Source: Morella rubra
Lineage: Eukaryota; Streptophyta; Magnoliopsida; Fagales; Myricaceae
Assembly: GCA_003952965.2 (NCBI GenBank)
Contig: CM025855.1
Span: forward strand, 36,827,546-36,891,545
DNA: 64,000 bases
Reading direction: 5' to 3'
Part shown: positions 60,317 through 64,000 of the stretch, piece by piece
How positions within the stretch are numbered: position 1 is the first letter of the stretch
Layout: every line of letters starts with the position of its first letter
Notes under the pieces: generated by a model
Databases searched by the model: none
The model's input: only the letters and a program-made list of their open reading frames with translations
What the model was told of the DNA's origin: nothing
Made by a program: the position numbers and the translations under genes

Positions 60317-61748
60317 TTATCCTAGGTCACTTTTGTTGAAGCACCTTTGAGAACCAAGAAGAATGTGAAGGTTTCTTTTCCCTTGAGTAAATCTTGCAAG
60401 ATCATTTGTAAGAGAGTCAACTTTTATTTTCAAAGTGTTGTTTTTATCAATTAAAACACTTGACTCATTTTGCAAAGACTTCTCATTTTCTTTTGTAATC
60501 CTTACAAGATCTTCTCTAAGGGATACAACTTGTCTCTTCAAAGTATCATTCTCTTTTGTAATACATTCAAAGTTCTTTCTGAAACAACAATACTTTGAAA
60601 AAATACTTTTTAGTTCAAGATGTTGTTCATCAAAAGCATCTTGTAATTCATCAAAAGAAAAGCATTGAATAAAAGAAGATTGTTCTTCATCCTCACATTC
60701 CTTAGCCATCAAGCAAAGGTTTGCAACTTCCTCTTCATCGCTTTCACTTTCGTTGTCATCAGATTCTCCCCATGCAGCTGTAAAGGCTTTCTTCTTGTCT
60801 TTCAAGTCTCTTGACTTCTTGTATGGTTCCATGTTAGGACATTCTGACTCGATATGTCCCGGCGTTTTGCAACCAAAGCAAATGATCTCATTCTTTTTTC
60901 TGCTATCTCCCTTGAAGTTGGACTTCTTTGGATATCTCTTGTCACCTTGTTTCTTACGAAAGAACTTGAATTTCTTTGTGAACATGGCCATTTCCTCATC
61001 GTCCTCTAATGATTCATCATTGCTAGAGTATGAAGCTTTGAAGGCTATCCATCTTTTGTCTTTTACTTCATCTTCATCTCCTCTCGCTTGGTTCATCTTG
61101 TGTGTCATGAGAGATCCCATGAGCTCATCTAGAGATAACTTAGTTAAATCTTTGGCTTCTTGGATAGCTGAGACTTTTGGTTCCCAAGCTTTAGGAAGAC
61201 ACCTGAGAATCTTTCACACCATTCAACATTAGAATATTCCTTACCCAGAGATTTAAGCCCATTTATAAAGTCAGTGAATGGAGTAAACAAAAAATCAATG
61301 AATTCATCAAATTTCCTTTTAAATAGCTCATAACTAGGAACTAGGATGTTGATCGTGCTTTACTTGACTTGATTCGTACCCTGATATGAAACTAATAATT
61401 TTAGCCATATTTCTTGAGCAGTATCACAACTAGAAACACTTTAAATTCATTTACATTAAGGGCGCAATATAAAACATTCATGGCTTTAGAATTTGAAGAC
61501 ATGAGTTTGAAATCAGCATCATCGCAATCCTTTTCATCTTTCAACTTACCTTCCTTGTCCCTAGGAAATTTAGTTTCATTAGAGATAACTCTTCAGAGCT
61601 CATAATCCACAGCTTGGATATAAATCCTCATCATTTCTTTCCAGTTGTTGTAGCAAGCTCCATTAAACAAGGGAGATTGCTTTGTGGATTGACCTTCAGC
61701 CAACGAGGAGCTAACATGGGTTGTCATTACTAAGGATATTAAATCTAA
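60317..61748 (-). pseudogene. Copia-2 gag remnant
   Basis: Open for 267 residues at 60317-61120: RWIAFKASYSS, an acidic stretch, zinc knuckle CFGCKTPGHIESEC, a coiled coil and final LGSQRCFNKSDLG. More gag text lies upstream (61121-61748) with stops. Homology stops at the LINE junction near 60310, so pol is absent. Confidence 0.8.
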
Positions 61749-61760
61749 GCTTTGATACCA
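61749..61760 (-). other. Primer-binding site of Copia-2
   Basis: TGGTATCAAAGC on the - strand, two bases from the LTR end ACTCACA, identical to the Copia-1 site. Confidence 0.85.
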
Positions 61761-61762
61761 AT

Positions 61763-62970
61763 TGTGAGTCTATATAACAACCATAGAGAGGGGGTTAAGG
61801 TTTAAATAAAATTTGAAGCTTTTTCATTAAAAACTTAGATATGAAAAATGTTTCAAGCAATATAATAACAATAAAATAAGAGAGTTAAAGAGGAGAGATA
61901 ACGAGATTTTTTGGTGGTTCGGCCAAGATTTGCCTACGTCCACCTCCAAGGCTATTGTCTTTCTTGGGCTTTCTCCACTATAATTCAATAGCAGTCACAC
62001 CTTAAGTTTCGAGTGCTACGTAACAGTTACAAGCATTTTCCTGAGCTCACATTTCAACTCGTACATGAAATCTCACAACCAATGAGATTTCTTCTATCCT
62101 CAAGATAGGCCCAAGTGTATCCCACACTTCAATGTTTTTCAAGGTTGAATGACAAAAGTAATAAAAAATAGCTCTAAAAGCTTGATGAGTAAATACAAGA
62201 TATAATAAAGAGCTAGAAGACAAAGATAAGAGATTGAATGCTATAATAATGACAATGGCAGCAGTAGCTTTCATGGGATTGGTGGAAGTTTCTTCTTTTG
62301 CTCTTTTCCTCTCTTTTAAAGGGTACGTCAAGATTGACGATGCAAGAATGCCTTTTCTCTCTCCATAAGGTTGTATTTAAAGCCTTCAGTCTTGGGTAGT
62401 CCTTAAGGGCCTTTTTCGAATGTTGGAGAGATGCCCTAAGTGCCACAACGTCTTGAAATCCCCTCTGATGTCATCTTAAAAGAATAAGGATGCCGCAACA
62501 TGTGTTGACACATATGCTCCAACGTGTCGACACCTTCTTCAATCCTATAAACAACTTTCAGGTGTCTGTGACATGTATTGAAACTTCCTTCACCATGTGT
62601 TGACACTATCTTCTCATATGTCGACACTCTACTTTACATGTTTCGACATCATCAAAGTGGATTGTTTGGCAGTAGTGCAATCTGTTGACACCATCTTGGC
62701 TGGAGGGATTTTTAGTGCTTTAAGAATGTGCAATCCTTTCCATCTCAGGTCAAAAACTCTTACAATGAAAAATATCAATTTAAGTACAAGCCATGGTGTT
62801 TAACATAATTCGAGGGCTCAATGTCATTAAGAGATAATAAATAGAATTGAATAACCTTGTTTGAATTGTAGATCAACAACCATGTATTCTAAAAATACTT
62901 CCACACTATTTTATCATTTGTTATCAACAAAATCGAATTAAATTGTTCAAGGAGCAACCTTGGGCTAACA
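61763..62970 (-). repeat. Copia-2 LTR, shared with a second element on the right
   Basis: 1208 bp, TGTTAGCCCAAGG to AGACTCACA on the - strand. Its end is the same type as that of the solo LTR at 34083. A primer-binding site follows on one side and a polypurine tract precedes it on the other, so it is the 3' LTR of one element and the 5' LTR of the next. Confidence 0.8.
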
Positions 62971-62984
62971 ATCTCCCACTTTTT
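62971..62984 (-). other. Polypurine tract before the shared LTR
   Basis: On the - strand AAAAAGTGGGAGAT directly before TGTTAGCC, as expected for the plus-strand primer before a 3' LTR. Confidence 0.75.
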
Positions 62985-64000
62985 GATGATGACAAACCCT
63001 TTTTAAAGATCTGTGCGAAGAAAACAAAAAGCTCTCCTGAGAGCAACCAGGAGTTTTTCAAAACACTTTGATGCAAAGAGCTTTGGATTTTTAGAAGTTT
63101 TGCAAGAGTTTCCTTTGTAATATGAGGTATCCAAAAAATTAAACATGAAGGAAAAGACTTCTATATCATTCTCCAAACTCTGCAATGTAATCTCAATCAC
63201 ACACTTCAATATTCAGGAGTTTAGAGTTAGGAATACCACCTTGTTGTCAATGTCAAAGCATTGCAAATTGGAGTTGACAGAATATCAAATAATAAGCAAT
63301 TTTTGATTAGAAATAAGCATAAGGATAGGAAATTAAAAACACATGGATAAGATTACCAAAATCACATAGTATTTAAATATATCCAACAAGTCTAATCAAG
63401 TACATGTGTCAAAAAAGTCATACTGCAAAGAGAAAAAAAATACAAACTATGGAATGTTTCTTTTCATGGCATGAGAATACGACAAAATTTCTCATTCCAC
63501 TTTCTCCCCCTTTGGCATTATAAAAAAGAGAGGGATGGTAGGTAAGGGAAGGAAAAGGTCATTTGTGAGGACAAGGGCCAGGGTCAATGCAATACTGGCT
63601 ACGGATCTCCGTCCAAGAAGTGCTGAACCAATGAACCCAATTGACCATGCTGGGAGGCAGATATCTGTCCTTGTCGATGAAGATGTCACAAGTCTGACTG
63701 ATATCCTCCACTGTCCTATAAATAGTAGTACCCAAACCATCTGAAGCCTTGGTCAATTCATCCATCTTCTCTCTGAAGGTTTCCCTCCACTTCCACATCA
63801 TCTCTCTACAACTCGTCATGTTGTTGTTATAGTTGAGACGACTGGAATGTACCTCACACTGAAGTATCTCAAAATCTATGGTGTGTGAAGTCAAAAGGGC
63901 TTTTTGATCTCCTCAAAACCTGTCTTCAAATCCTCAATCAAATAGGTCATCTAATCCCTCAAATCATTGATCAAGGCTTCCATAAGGGCAACCTTAGTCT
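62985..64000 (-). mobile_element. 3' part of a further Copia element (runs off the window)
   Basis: The sequence before the polypurine tract contains worn frames (63492-63740, ending FIMPKGEKVE, and 63559-63894), a feature of the region after pol in long plant Copia elements. No reverse transcriptase is inside the window. Confidence 0.55.

Noticed and set aside
60753..61232. 159-codon plus-strand frame
   Set aside because: Shadow of the Copia-2 gag frame on the other strand.

Overview
The window is nuclear DNA of a flowering plant, most likely a woody eudicot. Genes are split by many GT-AG introns and a few GC-AG introns, intergenic DNA is AT-rich, and more than half of the window is transposon sequence. 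All gene calls come from reading translated exons and splice sites by eye. Nothing was aligned to a database.

Layout. (1) 130-4705, + strand: the last 13 exons of a mitochondrial-type CLPX unfoldase gene. (2) 5017-5610: a MITE with long inverted ends and a minisatellite core. (3) 6414-20754, + strand: a tandem array of three serine carboxypeptidase-like (SCPL) genes of the acyltransferase type. The first is a clear pseudogene. The second has an intact 14-exon, 484-residue reading frame but Gln in place of the catalytic His. The third keeps the triad codons but has frame-breaking indels. Upstream sequence of copies 2 and 3 is also duplicated. (4) 20809-35274: a 14.5 kb CACTA (En/Spm) transposon inserted just after the stop codon of SCPL-3. 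It holds a plant transposon-protein gene, a broken tnp2 transposase, a broken Transposase_24 gene, arrays of the palindrome CGATCGATCG, end hairpins, a nested solo LTR and four odd C-poor, G-rich blocks. (5) 36927-40701: a decayed, transposase-less CACTA relative. (6) 40867-42453: a probable solo LTR with a 5-bp target duplication. (7) 43028-45069, + strand: a complete four-exon FLOWERING LOCUS T (FT) gene of 174 residues with the florigen-type residues. (8) 46300-64000: a retrotransposon graveyard, mostly on the - strand. It holds a LINE 3' end, a 5' LTR-gag-pol Copia remnant, a possible Gypsy-type solo LTR, a MITE, a LINE split by a solo LTR with perfect CTTAC duplications, and a Copia gag whose LTR is shared with a second Copia element to its right.

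Functionally there are three unrelated host loci: organelle protein quality control (CLPX), secondary-metabolite acyl transfer or its decayed remains (SCPL), and flowering-time control (FT). FT is intact but stands between TE-rich flanks, with a solo LTR about 575 bp upstream of its start codon. The most unusual material is the CACTA-1 architecture, the reciprocal decay of the SCPL copies, and the G-rich blocks, which may be poor consensus sequence rather than biology.
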